A stretch of 64,000 nucleotides of DNA from Crossaster papposus (lineage: Eukaryota; Echinodermata; Asteroidea; Velatida; Solasteridae). The notes beneath the pieces were generated by a model. The model had not been told where the DNA came from. It ran no database searches and saw only the letters and a program-made list of their open reading frames with translations. Below are positions 35,008 to 46,244 of this stretch, one piece after another; positions within the stretch are counted from its first letter, which is position 1; every line of letters begins with the position of its first letter. The position numbers and the translations under genes are program-made. The stretch lies in contig JBAIAA010000604.1 of NCBI GenBank assembly GCA_037893245.1, positions 372,001-436,000 of the forward strand, read 5' to 3'.

Positions 35008-35510
35008 CTGCAATCAAAGAGATCGTATACAAAATCACCCCGGGACAATTAACAAGGGCAATGGAAACTTCTGAACTATTTTCATACATTTAAAGCTATA
35101 GTCAATAACAAAATTAACTATACAGTCAATGAACAAATTATCACAATCCATTCATTGCCGTAATAATGAACTGAAGAGGACGGTTTTCTCTACTTTGTAT
35201 TTTGCTTAATATGTTAGTATTTATTCCAGAGACTTTTTTGTGGAACAAAGTAGGTGATCAATTGGACAAACATTTTCATTGTTGTTGCGCTTGTTGATCA
35301 ACTGTCCAACTGACCCCCGCCCATGACTTTGTTCCAGAAAAAGGCCACTAAAATGAATACTGTGAGACTGATCGGGTAATTTTTTATTTATTTTTTAATC
35401 TAGAAAGATTCCTTGTCTATCCAAACTACATGTATTTTTTTTCTAGTCGGAGGATCCTAAAAATTTATTTGTTTAACCATCCTATTTAATTTAGGAAACT
35501 AATGTCCTAC

Positions 35511-35738
35511 CTGGTGTCGGATTGGGGTTTTGACTAACAGGAGAGCAGGAAACCTGGTCTCCAGACCAGGCGCCAGGTGACAGACACATACGTGTAGCAG
35601 ACTGATCGCTTGTGGAGCCTGTAACAAAATAGCCGCTGTCGCAGATGAAGGTCGCATTGTCACCTGCTTGAAACAAGACTACGTCTGATTCCACCAACGT
35701 CACATGGCCGGTAGTAATCGGGGGCAAGCATCCAGTCC
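35511..35738 (-). CDS. Gene A: membrane-proximal CCP (sushi) exon
   Basis: A 228-bp exon, phase 1-1, with acceptor TTTTATGCAG and donor CCAG|GTAGGA. The protein has the four sushi cysteines (GCLPP, FICDSGY, RMC, VSC), the tryptophan GAWSGD and a proline-rich stalk SQNPNPTP at the end. It differs clearly from the three 192-bp CCP exons and precedes the transmembrane exon. CCP modules usually mediate extracellular protein binding. Confidence 0.88.
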
Positions 35739-35842
35739 CTGCATAAAACAACTAAATCAGTAAATTCCAATAAAAGCGAAAAAAACCAGAGACCTCCCAA
35801 GGCCAACAAAATGTAATGTATATAAATAGTACTAAGATGTAG

Positions 35843-36032
35843 GTTTTCCCGGCTATTTAAAAAAAAATCAAATTCACCAACTCTGAAAAAAAATCACTCG
35901 CTTTCTCCAAACCAATTTAGTCATTTATCGTCCAATTTTAACGTTTGCTCACCCTTTTTAAACACCGGGTCGAGATATTTCGTCATTACTAATGAAATTT
36001 GTCTAATACGTTGCCAAAAGACAGCATTCAGT
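35843..36032. mobile_element. Half copy of the 17731-family foldback MITE
   Basis: TCAAATTCACCAACTCTGAA, CTCCAAACCAATTTAGTCA and TTGCCAAAAGACAGCATTCA match the left and central parts of the 31230-31610 copy. The right end is missing. Confidence 0.6.
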
Positions 36033-38634
36033 CAGAAATGGAATATTTGTTATTTGTATGGATTCACGAGTCTGAGTCTGAAAATAAAACTGATGTTGTA
36101 CGACCAATCAAAATTCTGTGTTTAGGAGTTCACATTTTAATATACATTACACTTAGTAAATTTATCAAAACAGTATACAAATTAATTTTATTTTGTTGTA
36201 ATCAGTTAGTCAGTCAGTAACATTAAATCTTACCGACTAATTCAGTTTGCTTAAGGTACTAAATTAATTGTTCGTTTAGACAATCATCTTAAAATACTAA
36301 GACAATCAACTTTCTGTAATAAAGTAGCGATAACAATAAGTTTGCTTTCCAATATAATTTGTGTTCAATCCTTATTAGCAATGCATTCTTCTGCGCTAAA
36401 CGGTTTATGCCAGAATACAACAAGTATCCTTTACTTGCGATTGAAAAGGTACATTGTGTTGTTCCGCCAATATATATATCAAATTTACTCTTTAATTCTT
36501 AAGCGTATTATGCTTGATAAAATCGTTCATTGACGTACAAAGATAACGACATCAAAATGATTTATTCAGAACACAACCTATTATCAGAAAGTAATCGAAT
36601 TTCAACGACCGGAAATCTTTCGACAACGTCTTTTTATAACTGTTTTGCCCTGCACTCCCATCAACTGTACTGTAAACAAAAAGCACTTACAATATCACAC
36701 AAAACTATTACAACATCTTCAACACTCGTAACTTTACTAAATGGCTGGCGGGGCGGGAGGAGGACAGTTGCATTTGCCGAGAACAACTTTTTTAGAGGAG
36801 AGTCAAAATGATATTGAAGCACATGCTGTATCGAACCCTATTGCGTATACACTGGATCGTATGAATACAAACTAGCAAATGCTATAAAGTACAAGTAAAA
36901 TGTAAAAGCATTTTTTTCGGAGTAAAAGCATTAAGGAGAAGAGAATGCTATATAAAAAAGTATGAATAAAATAAAGTTTTACTGCTTAGCATTTACCGGC
37001 TGAAATAGTAGTAAATGCTTCTTAATACTTGCAGATGATTGCACCGCCGAATGGGTTACAACAATAGCGTCTCTATTGTGTGTAAAGCCACATACACACA
37101 TCAACTCGTAAGCTGACAGAGGTGTTTGAATGAAATCGGAACCTCAAGTTATTGATTCGCAGTCATGCTGCCCCTTTCTATCCCCAGAATGTTGCAAGAA
37201 ATAATCGGCCATCTAAGTCACATTTCGTTACCCAAGGCCCAAACCCGGTACAACTGCTTGTATTTTGATCCTAGACAGTTCACCTTAACCACAACGATTC
37301 TATTTTGCATACTAGTATTTTGTTTTCAAGGTAGCCCCAAACCAACCTTGAAAAATGACGAGGAAATACTGCAAATCTGAAGCATTTACTCATGTTTCTT
37401 ATACCAAATGGAGCAAATACTATAATGTTCTAGCAAATACTGGATCTAAAATCGTTAGCAAATGTGGACCCGCTCCTATGAAACCCGGCATAAGTAGCAC
37501 AGGCTATTTTCGAGATACAGCTCGTCAAAGTTGAAAAGGTGTAAACAATTTGGCGGACATCGATTTTTGTTTTTCGTTATTTGTTTATTCTTTAATATGT
37601 AACCCTCGGTTAAACAAAATCAGCTTTATTGATTGTGATTGAAAGTACAAGAATCTTGCATTTTATTGTGGCAAACTGTGTCCTAACAGTGGTAATTTAT
37701 CTTCCAAATACATCGAATTTGTCATAGAAATTGAAAGTATGTATAGTATAAAGGTAACTTTGGTACCAAATGAAAGCTTAAGATGTTTACTAAATGGAAA
37801 CAATATCTCACATTTCAAAAAACACACTTATGTCTGGTTTCGTGGGAGCAGGTCACAAATACTTTCCAGTAAATCCTTTGGCTTTAGTTTTATTCTTACA
37901 GATGATATAGTAAAAGCTTGACAATTGGAAGTAAACTCAAATGCTATTTTTCTGTTCATTCGCCCCATCGTACTATAGTATTGTTACTGACGCAGTGGAC
38001 CACAAACACAGAACAAAGTCGCCTCAGCTCGTTCGTATTTAACTAAAGGTCGTCTTGTAATCGTCCAGTCCAGTCTGGTCGATTAACTATTCGTGGCAGT
38101 CACGCCACAATCTCAGAAGACGGAAATTCCGTCAGTAAATTTGCACATGCAAAATAAACTACTCGTGTTCATGAATAAGCGTTGTGCTATATATATATAT
38201 TTTAATCTTTTCTAAAATAGCCGGGAAACCAATACTTACATGTATCCGCGAGTGTTGCAATGAACATGAAAATTAACCCAAAACGAAATTGTAAAAAAAA
38301 AAGTTTTAGGATTGTTCTTCTTTTTGTTAGAAAATCTGGCCTACTTATGTTTCTCAATGCAAACCTTCCAGATATTCTCTTGCTCATTTTAAACAAAACT
38401 TGAAACATATTTAGTAAGGAATCAGTTGAATGTGACGCCGAACAAAACCGAGCTCAAAGAAAACCGAGTGTGTGCCAATATTTTGTCTCTAATGGACAGT
38501 ATAAAATAAGATTCGAGAATTGGTCGTAACATGCATGTATTTTTTTAGGTGGCCGAAGATGATAACGAAGTAGCACTTTCCCAAGTTGTCCTTGGCATTA
38601 TTTTGCTAAACGACTCAGCTCAGCACCCCATTAC
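36033..38634. other. Gene A intron, no supported exon
   Basis: AT-rich. Repeated AGCAAATGCT / AGCAAATACT words occur from 36870 to 37460, perhaps a decayed MITE. Several 60-90 codon ORFs show no domain pattern. An (AT)n run is at about 38190. Confidence 0.45.
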
Positions 38635-38826
38635 CTTCTTGAATGCACTCGGGTGGTTGCCTGGACCATGTAAAATCCGACTGACAAAATCTGGTGGCGG
38701 ACCCGCTGAGATGATACCCTCCCGGGCAAGCAAAGTTAACAAAGTCACCAGGAAGGTATACAGCCTGCTGACCCGATGCCAACACGAGCACATTCAATGG
38801 GTCAAGGGAGAGCACGCAGTGAGCGA
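38635..38826 (-). CDS. Gene A: CCP (sushi) exon, cassette copy 1
   Basis: The acceptor is CTCTTTACCAG (starts 38826) and the donor AAG|GTAATG (ends 38635); 192 bp, phase 1-1. The module starts AHCVLSLDP, has NFACPGGYHLSG, RFCQSDFTW and PPECIQE, giving four cysteines and the conserved tryptophan. It is the most diverged of the three cassette CCPs (for example LNVLVL where copies 2 and 3 read SDVLVV). It pairs with the EGF exon at 39773-39883. Confidence 0.9.
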
Positions 38827-38924
38827 CTGGTAAAGAGATACATTGTATAACTTCTTCATAACTTGAACATGAGTACACTAGGACAAGGGCATGGTGTGCT
38901 TTTGCAGTTAAAGCGGACACGGCC

Positions 38925-39237
38925 AGTACCGTGGCCTCGTGGTCTGGAGCATTAAACTCATGGTCTGCGGGTAATTCTGCAGGTTGTGGTGCGTGTGCCT
39001 TTGGACAAGGCCCGTTGTCACGCATTGCTTCTTTTCTCCCAGTAGTAAATGGGTACATGTGTGGGCAGAAATAGTTATTGTGGATGATTTAGCTGTCTTG
39101 CGCCGAAATAGCTGTATACTCCCCTGGGAGCTGAGATGGTATTTGGAATGTTTCATTGGCACAATGATCAGGGGTACTAATAATGTAAAGCGCTTTGATT
39201 TGAGTTAAACGCGGTATATAAATATTCATATTAATCA
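38925..39237 (+). mobile_element. tRNA-derived SINE, cassette copy 1 (B box lost)
   Basis: Contains the A-box-like TGGCCTCGTGG, the body GGTAATTCTGCAGGTTG, and a 3' tail GTAAAGCGCTTTGATTTGAG ending in an AT-rich CGGTATATAAAT. Compared with 45160-45510 it lacks the B-box segment between two GGTTGT repeats. It lies in the EGF-CCP intron. Confidence 0.7.
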
Positions 39238-39772
39238 CTATTGTTAGCAAGTTGTGACTTCAACAAAATATTTTCAAAATGTCCAAAATTAAGTCTTTAT
39301 AGGTCTAAATTCAAATCCATTTGCAAAAACTGGATGTGAATTTGAATTCGTATTTGAATTTGTACTAGTAATTGAATATGTGAATTTGGAATAGAATGCC
39401 AATTTGTAGCATTGGGATGTGATTTGTGGAAATTTGTGGAAAATTACATCCTGACTAATGACCGTGTCTGCTTTTAACGCCAACTCCCATCATGCCCGTT
39501 CCTAGTGGTATAAGCTGAATGAAATTAATGTACATGTTAAAACAATCGGGACAGCTAGGCAAGAAACGTGGACAGTTTCACAAGGCTGTCTAAAAGGACG
39601 CTATATGAACATCTAACAAAAGAAACGCGGTAAACGATACAAATCCATTGTTACTTGGCACTAAATCCATTGTTACTATGTCTTGTTCACAGTGGGATGA
39701 TACGTTATCATTCTATAACAGAGGCCTCTCTCTGTTTGACAGAGCTTTTACACAAATTTATTCTTTTCTCAC

Positions 39773-39883
39773 CTTGCATGCAAGTTGGTCCAGCGTAACC
39801 AGTTGAGCAGTGACAGGTGAACCCGCCTGCGGGCACGATGGTGCAGGTTGCCCTGTTTGCACACGGCCCACTGCCACAGGGAT
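39773..39883 (-). CDS. Gene A: EGF exon, cassette copy 1
   Basis: 111 bp, phase 1-1, with acceptor GTTTTCAG and donor CAAG|GTGAGA. It encodes DPCGSGPCANRATC, then GGFTCHCSTGYAGPTC: six cysteines in EGF spacing with the GY-G turn. No Ca-binding D/N-E start is seen. It is followed 947 bp downstream in the transcript by the CCP exon at 38635-38826. Confidence 0.9.
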
Positions 39884-40082
39884 CTGAAAACACGGTAGAC
39901 GCCAGTTATGTATTCATGTAATACAAATATAATACAATTGCAATACAAAGTACATTCTGGAAAATACGTATACTGGATATGCGAAAGTTAAAAGTTGACG
40001 TCACATGCGAAGGATCTAGAACCGTGCCTGTTCATCACATAACTCTAACGTCTCTATTTTTCTGTTAATTCAGGCTATAAGC

Positions 40083-40896
40083 GATTCATTCATATCGACG
40101 AATACCTTCCAGAGGTGATGATCTGTCCAACCACTCCTGATGGATGGCGTGCCATTGCTGACAAGTTCTGGGAAAAGTGGAACCTTGGAGCCCTGGATGG
40201 AAAGCACGTTGCATGCCGGTGTCCTCGAAATAGTGGGTCCATGCACTACAACTACAAAGGATTCTACTCCATTGTTCTGATGGCGCTTGTAGATGCGGAC
40301 TACAAATTCATCTGGGCAGATATTGGTGGCGCTGGAGCAGCATCAGACGCTCAGATCTACAACGAGTCTGAGTTGAAAAAATTGACTGAAGATGGTAGGC
40401 TAGGTTTTCCTGCACCAGATCCTCTTCCCAACGACAACCAGGATGTGCCCTACTTTTTCACCGGCGACGATGCCTTCGCTCTGCGATCCACTATGATGAA
40501 GCCAATGAAAAGCGCATCTTCAACTACAGGCTTTCCAGAGCGAGGAGGGTAGTGGAGAATGCCTTCGGCATCCTGGCCAACAGGTTTCAAGTTCTGCTGA
40601 CTACCATGCAGCATGACCCCGATACCGTGAAGCTGATTGTCAAAGCCTGTATGGTCCTGTACAACCAAATGAGGATCCGGTACCCAGGACTACAGAACAG
40701 GCAGCTTGACCGTGCCGAGAACCAGAACAGAGACTATGTCCCAGGAGCATGGAGAGAGGCACGGAACTTGGTGGACACCATAACAGTGACTGGCCACAAC
40801 ACCTCCACCAGGAAAGGCAAGAAACAAAGGAATCTCCTGAAGCACTGGGCCAACGCTCCAGCAGGTTTAGTTCCTTGGCAAGACAGGATGATCTAG
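40083..40896 (+). pseudogene. PIF/Harbinger transposase remnant
   Basis: Upstream of the first in-frame ATG the frame already reads KRFIHIDEYLPEVMICPTTP, so the N-terminus (HTH part) is truncated. It contains LGALDGKHVACRCPRNSGS (first catalytic Asp region), YNYKGFYSIVLMALVDADY and FTGDDAFALRSTMMKP (second Asp). A small deletion then shifts frame near 40500-40535 and the rest, RRVVENAFGILANRFQV with its catalytic Glu region, is in another frame. The DDE domain is thus complete in outline but broken. A MADF-type partner gene lies on the opposite strand. Confidence 0.85.
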
Positions 40897-40959
40897 ATAA
40901 CCAGATCACCAGAGCACTCCTGGTTTTATGACGTTATTATGATGTTAATGGTATTTCAT

Positions 40960-41300
40960 ATGTGTATTGTACTAAATGAACCATCAATTTGTCTGTTTTA
41001 ATTTAAATATAGTTTTGTTTCATTATGATTTGTGACCGAAACTATACCCCCCCCCCTGTAATTTCCCGTATAAATACATCAATATAGAAGTAAATAACAA
41101 GTTTGTACAATGTGTATGTAGTGTACCTCCCCCCCCCCCCCCCCCCTCCCCCCCCCCCCCCCTGTGTTTTACCGTTTAAATACATAAATATTGAAGTAAC
41201 TTACACGTTTGTACAGTGTGTATGTAGTGTCAAGTGTATATAGTTTGTTTCATTATGATGTGTAACCAAAAGTAATACCTCCCCCTGTGATATCCCCGGG
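40960..41300. repeat. Tandem repeat with poly(C) runs
   Basis: Copies of GTTTCATTATGAT...CCCCCC...TAAATACAT-AATAT-GAAGTAA...GTTTGTACA-TGTGTATGTAGTGT repeat with a period of about 115 bp. C-runs are at 41047-41057 and 41128-41162. This lies between the two Harbinger genes. Confidence 0.65.
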
Positions 41301-41724
41301 ATATATGTTCTTGTATTCAACCAAATTATGATATTTAATACTTGGGAAAGGGAGACATAATTATCTATTGTACTTTACATGTTATTATATGGAATGGTTT
41401 AATGATAATGGGCAAAATTATTATTAATGTTAAATAATGATAGAAAAACAATTGAAATTATAGAAAGATGTAGCAATCTAGTATAAGTGATCAACTAAAA
41501 ATACAAGAAGACGGTGTCCTCCGAAGTCCAGCACTTCGTGAGGATCTTGCTGATAGACAACCTGGCCTTGCAGAACTTCTCCTTGGGCATGCTCAAGAGA
41601 CTGTCACGCCAAAAAATACAGTTTGATACATTATGGCACGAAAAAATTGGACCAAAAATTAACAATCACAACACATGGCAAAACATACAGTATTATACTG
41701 TCACTGTCACTGTCTCTCTGTCTC

Positions 41725-42490
41725 CTAGGGGGTGTCCAGGTTCGGATTCCCAGCTGCCGCAGTGCTATCCGACAGGTCGGTCAGGAATCCAGAGAGGCCG
41801 AGCTCTGGCATGCTGCTGTCCAGTCCCTGGGTGATGATCTGCAGGAACTTCAACCTGTTCTTCACCCACTGCTGTCGCTCTGTGAGCTCAGGTGCACCGT
41901 CTCCGCTCTTCTTCCTGTCCAGCCTGGTGTGGCAGTCACGGAGTGACTTCCACCAACCCTGGATATGGGCCGAGGTCTTGTGCAACGCCTTCACCTGTTT
42001 CGCCCAGAGTCAGCTCTTCTTGTCGGACCTCCGATACTCCTGCATGCGGTTGTTCCGGATCAGAGGGTTGGCCACCAGAAACTCGCACAACAGCTCCTCC
42101 TCTTCTGGCGACAGCTGGTTCTGCGACTTGGTCTTCTTGCTTTCCTTGGGCTTGTCACCTTGCACGGGGGAGGAATGGGACGCACTGGAAGCTGCAGAGT
42201 CGAAGGAGTCATGGGACATCACAGAGGCCTCGGAGTGGGCAGAGTGGACAGAGCCATCATGGGACCGAGCCGAAGAAGGCGAGCGCGAGCCCGCATTTTC
42301 TTCCAACACGTCAGAAACTACAGGGGGGTGGGGATAATAGCTCTTGGGAGCTTGGCTCCTCTACCTCTTCCTCGGCTTCTGGTATACGGCTTTGAAGGAG
42401 CAGCAGTAGACTCTTCAGGAGTAGTCTTCTTCGGGGTACTATTCTTGCCTCTACCACGTCCAGGATTCTGCGTCTCGGACTTTGTGTATA
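41725..42490 (-). pseudogene. Harbinger MADF/Myb-like DNA-binding protein remnant
   Basis: The N-terminal frame (42490-42330) is basic with a SRGRGRGAK AT-hook-like motif and frameshifts near 42320. It continues with a serine-rich stretch, SPEEEELLCEFLVANPLI, an in-frame TGA after SDKKS (about 41996), then LWAKQVKALHKTSAHIQGWW and DCHTRLDRKKSGD. The pattern fits a MADF (SANT-like) domain, the second protein of PIF/Harbinger elements that helps transposase bind DNA. It is divergent to the transposase fragment. A tail exon-like fragment may continue at 41515-41610. Confidence 0.75.
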
Positions 42491-42775
42491 TTCTTTCCTC
42501 ACTTCAATTAATGTTTCTAAAGTGTACAAATGTAAACATGCATTTAATATTTTTGTTTTTGTTTTAAATTTTCTAAATTTACGAAGTACAATAAATTAGA
42601 GTCACTCAAGCAATTTTTTTAAAGCATAAAGGTTTTGTGGAAATGGAATTTGTTGTTGTTGCTCCTTTCGTTTCAGTAATGAAATTAAAAACAAAAACAT
42701 CCAATGCATGTTTACATTTGTACACTTGAAAATTAATGGAAGTAAGGAAAGAATATTAAAAAATTCTGTAAACAC
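42484..42775. repeat. Inverted repeat pair
   Basis: TAATGTTTCTAAAGTGTACA, CAAATGTAAACATGCATT and ATTCTTTCCTCACTTC at 42484-42570 are reverse-complemented at about 42670-42770. It lies next to the Harbinger gene remnant and may be part of that element's 3' region. Confidence 0.6.
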
Positions 42776-42997
42776 ATGATTTTCTTGATTTGTCCAATCC
42801 CTATGCAAGAAAGTGTCATTTTGTATTGGTCATCACATTTAATAAATGGCAGCATTTCAAGGCGAAGGTTAACTGTTGGTTGAAACTTTATTGCACAATA
42901 AATGTGTAACATTTTACATTTTTGTAACAGGTTAAGGAGCCTAACTGTCTTTCAGAAAAATGCATATTTCCCAGGGGGGACTTATTTCGTTTGACCT

Positions 42998-42999
<2 letters not shown>

Positions 43000-43039
<40 letters not shown>

Positions 43040-43042
43040 TAA
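43000..43042. repeat. (TA)n microsatellite
   Basis: About 20 TA dinucleotides with one interruption. Confidence 0.95.
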
Positions 43043-43049
43043 CAAATTG

Positions 43050-43535
43050 GGATGCTGCGTATACAGATACCCCAACACACTGGATAATACACTATCAATA
43101 CGCTAGCACACACTGAACGCGTTACCTGGTCGTTAGGCAGTCGTTGAACGCGCTAGAGGGTCGTTACACATACGCTGACCAACGTTGACCAACGCTACAA
43201 GACACGCAGGTTGGAGGGGTAGCGTACCTCTGGCGTCCCTCCAACGCGTTGATAACGGGTTAGTAACGATCGTCTAGCGCGTTCGACGCGTGAGTAACGA
43301 CCCCCAGCGCGCCGCCAGCGTGTGCAGCCATACGCTGGCAAACGCTGAAAATTTTAGATATGTTGAAAAAATTATATTTGCCTCAGTGTGTGACAGCGTT
43401 TCCCAGCGTGTGAGTAACGCGCTCGGCGTGTTGCTAACGCTAGGTTAGCGTTGGTCAGCGTTTGCCAGCGTGTTGCCTAAATTCCAACACGTTACTCACG
43501 CGTTGGCCTAAAATGTTCCGGTGTGACAGGGCCAT
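43050..43535. mobile_element. DNA-transposon end with permuted ACGCTG/GCGTT words
   Basis: The right terminus is CCGGTGTGACAGGGCC (43518-43533), the inverse of the type seen at 16387. Inward, CCAACGCG, CAGCG, ACGCTGGC and GTTACTCACGC words recur on both strands. The left end is unclear. It could belong to the Harbinger element to its left. Confidence 0.5.
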
Positions 43536-43639
43536 TATTGAGTGCTGCCATGGTGGGCGGAATCACCTCTGAGCTTTTTGACGTATCCACTGGCGTGTTG
43601 CAAGGAGATGTATACTTTATCCCTTTGTGTTCAATATAG

Positions 43640-44160
43640 TTGTTGACTATACATCTTTCAAATACCGATTTCAAATATCGTGGATCCATGTTGGCATCCT
43701 GCGCAACCGACGTCAAACGACGCAAAGCACGGGTCTGGGCTGCCTTTTGGAAGCTAGAAAAGCTGGGGAGAAGCTCCTCTTTACCATTTATTTCCAAAAT
43801 GATGTTGGTTAACACAACACGCATCACTTTCCTCCTCTATGGATGTGAGTCGTGGGTCATCTCAAGGGACATGTACAGCAAAATCAACGATTTTGCCACC
43901 TCGTGCTACCGCATTATACTGAGCATCAAGCATACTGGCCATGTCAAATGCCTCTATCTATGCTATGACCAACACAGGCCCTCGTCTATATTGTAAGAAG
44001 AACTCGGCAGCTCAAGTTCCTTGGGTATACTCCGAATGCCAGACGATGAACCTGCTAATTTATACCCTTTATACACACCATGCATTATACGGTAAAAAGA
44101 GGCCAGGCAGACAACGCACATCATTCCTGACATTATACTCAACGCTTGCTTTGAGATAGC
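43640..44160 (+). pseudogene. Non-LTR retrotransposon (LINE) C-terminal fragment
   Basis: Reads FKYRGSMLASCATDVKRRK, then FLLYGCESWVISRDMYSKIN and FATSCYRIILSIKHTG. A frameshift follows near 43945, and the sequence ends GKKRPGRQRTSF. The order is that of the region after the reverse transcriptase palm in RTE/CR1-class LINEs. 5' truncated and frameshifted. Confidence 0.65.
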
Positions 44161-44873
44161 GATGGCATGCTGCAACCAGACCTAATCACAACTATTGCCC
44201 AAGGTTTTGGAAGTTTTTTACCGTTATAGTAAATTTAACCCACAGTGCTTGATCAGTGCTTCGAAAATCTTGGAATACGGTAATGTTGGGGCCGCGACTG
44301 TCGCAGTTGCGAGATAAGTAGATCATAAGTCACGGTCCCGAGATAACAAGTATAGCGGCCGCGACTTAGTATGTCGCGGACGCCACTTAATCGTAATAAA
44401 TGGGAAATACACCCCTGTGAAGAAAAAGACTTTCCCCTTATAAGAGAGAGACACACGTTCAGAACAAAAGATGAGCTACTGTGAAAACAGAAACGCACCA
44501 CCGCTGTGAAAGAGAAACGTACCTCTGTGAAACAGAAAGCGGTACCTGGCCCTAATTAACGGGCTTCGGTAGTTCGGTCATTGTACATATAATGTCTCTA
44601 CCGTATAGAGAATCGGTGGTTTGCATGACGGTGGTTTGCATTTGTTTCGATAGGGGGAAGCTTGCTTGAGCTCATCAAAACTATACTTGGCTCTGGGAAA
44701 CGCTGATGAGCTTCACATGTTTTCTGTGAAGGAAATTCACAGCATTCTTGGTAGCGTATTGTGACCTTTTGCGTATAAAGTACTAGCTTGCACCTTTTTT
44801 CTAACCCCAGCTTCGTGCGCCGTTTTCCAAACCCCATCATCGTCTCTGTCATCGGTTTTGTTCATCCCATTAC
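44161..44873. other. Intronic stretch, nothing recognised
   Basis: Includes a GC-rich patch with GCCGCGACTGTCGCAG and GCGGCCGCGACT (44285-44375). Short ORFs only. No exon pattern. Confidence 0.4.
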
Positions 44874-45065
44874 CTTCTTGAGTGCATTCGGCTGGCTGTC
44901 CGGACCAGGTGAAGTCCGACTGACAAAATCTCGTGGCAGACCCGCTGAGCCGATACCCTGCCGGGCACGCAAAGTCCACCGAGTCACCAGGAATATATAC
45001 AGCCTGTTGACCCGATGCCACCACGAGCACATCCGATGGGTCAAGGGAGAGCACGCAGTGAGCGA
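44874..45065 (-). CDS. Gene A: CCP (sushi) exon, cassette copy 2
   Basis: 192 bp, phase 1-1, with the same acceptor (CTCTTTACCAG) and donor (AAG|GTAATG) as copy 1. It encodes AHCVLSLDPSDVLVVASGQQ, DFACPAGYRLSG, RFCQSDFTWSG and PAECTQE with all four cysteines. Closer to copy 3 than to copy 1. Its EGF partner exon is at 45959-46069. Confidence 0.9.
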
Positions 45066-45159
45066 CTGGTAAAGAGATACATTGTATAACTTCAGCAGTG
45101 AACATAAGTACACTAGGACAAGGGCATGATGTGATTTTTCATTTAAAGCGGACATGGTC

Positions 45160-45510
45160 AGTACCGTGGCCTCGTGGTCTGGAGCATTGAACTCATGGTA
45201 TGTGGGTAATTCTGCAGGTTGTAGGTTCGAGTCCAGCTTGAGGTTGTGGTGTGTGTGCCCTTTGGCAAGGCACTTTGTCACTCATTGAGTATCCCCACCC
45301 AGGAGTAAATGAGTAGAGATTAAGGTGGAGATGGTTATTGTGATTGGTTTAGCTGCCTTGCGCCAAAATGGCTGCATCGACCTGTATACTTCCCACTGAC
45401 CATGGAGCTGAGATGGTATTGGCCCAATAATCAGGCCCGATATTAATGTAAAGCGCTTTTATTTGAGTTAAACGCGCTGTATACAAATCCATACTAATCA
45501 TTATTAATAT
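45160..45510 (+). mobile_element. tRNA-derived SINE, cassette copy 2 (A and B boxes present)
   Basis: The A box TGGCCTCGTGG (45167-45177) and the B box GGTTCGAGTCC (45224-45234) fit a pol III type 2 promoter. The tail has GTAAAGCGCTTTTATTTGAG and ends CGCGCTGTATACAAATCC. No tRNA cloverleaf is intact, so this is a SINE and not a tRNA gene. Confidence 0.78.
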
Positions 45511-45958
45511 TATAAGCAAGATGAGATTTCAACAAAAGATTTTCAAAGCTTTCACAATTAAGTTTTAAAAATCCGAAGTCACATCCAGTTGCGGAAACTG
45601 GATAGTAATTAGGATTTGTTTATACTAGTTATCCATGATGTGAATTTGAAAGAGGGTGCGAATTTGGAGCATTTGGATGTGATTTATAGAAATCTTTTGT
45701 TGAAATCATATCCTTCCTAATGACCATGGCATTTCCTAGTGGTATAAGCTGAACGAAATTACTGTATAGGTTAAAACAATCAGGACTGGGCAAGCAGCAT
45801 AGAACGTGTCACAAGACTGTTTAAGAGGACACTACATCTAACAAAAGAACCGCGGTACACTCACAATGAAAATTGTTCACAGTGGGATAAGACGTTATCA
45901 TTTTATGAAAGAGGCGGCTCTCTGTTTGACAGAGTTTTCACATATCTCCTGTTCTCAC

Positions 45959-46069
45959 CTATCATGCAAGTTGGCCCAACGTAACCAGTTGAGCAGTGAC
46001 AGGTAAACCCGCCTGTAGACACGGTGATGCAGGTTGCCCTGTTTGCACACGGCCCACTGCCACAGGGAT
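45959..46069 (-). CDS. Gene A: EGF exon, cassette copy 2
   Basis: 111 bp, phase 1-1, acceptor TTTTTCAG, donor ATAG|GTGAGA. It encodes DPCGSGPCANRATC, ITVSTGGFTCHCSTGYVGPTC: six EGF cysteines. The protein frame continues beyond the donor only as intron. Confidence 0.9.
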
Positions 46070-46244
46070 CTGAAAAACACAATAGTCAATACGCCGGTGA
46101 AGATTCCATGTTGTTCTATTTTCATAAATTTCATCAATGACGAGTTGATTGGAAATCGATCCTAGTACAACTCATCACATAACTGTAACATCTCTATTAT
46201 ATTAATATTCAGGCTATAAGCTATTAATGTACGTATCTCTTACA

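Larger units (their letters stand above)
38550..40084. repeat. EGF-CCP cassette segmental duplication, copy 1
   Basis: Homology with copies 2 and 3 covers the CCP exon, the intron with SINE, the EGF exon and flanks to TTCAGGCTATAAGC (40069-40083), exactly where Harbinger transposase sequence takes over. Shared flank words include GATAACGAAGTAGCA (38559 region; GACAACGAAGTAGCA in copy 3). Confidence 0.85.
44866..46218. repeat. EGF-CCP cassette segmental duplication, copy 2
   Basis: CCP exon, SINE, EGF exon and flank to TTCAGGCTATAAGC (about 46209-46222), the same end point as copy 1. A LINE fragment follows immediately. Confidence 0.85.

Noticed and set aside
38984-39208. Plus-strand ORF of 74 codons in the cassette intron
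   Set aside because: Lies entirely within the SINE, and the equivalent frame is not kept in the other two copies.
41732-42567. Overlapping plus-strand ORFs of about 200 codons
   Set aside because: Antisense shadows of the minus-strand MADF-type Harbinger gene, which has the recognisable motifs.
45160-45240. Functional tRNA gene
   Set aside because: A and B boxes are present but the sequence does not fold into a cloverleaf and continues into a SINE body with a 3' tail. It is triplicated with the cassette.
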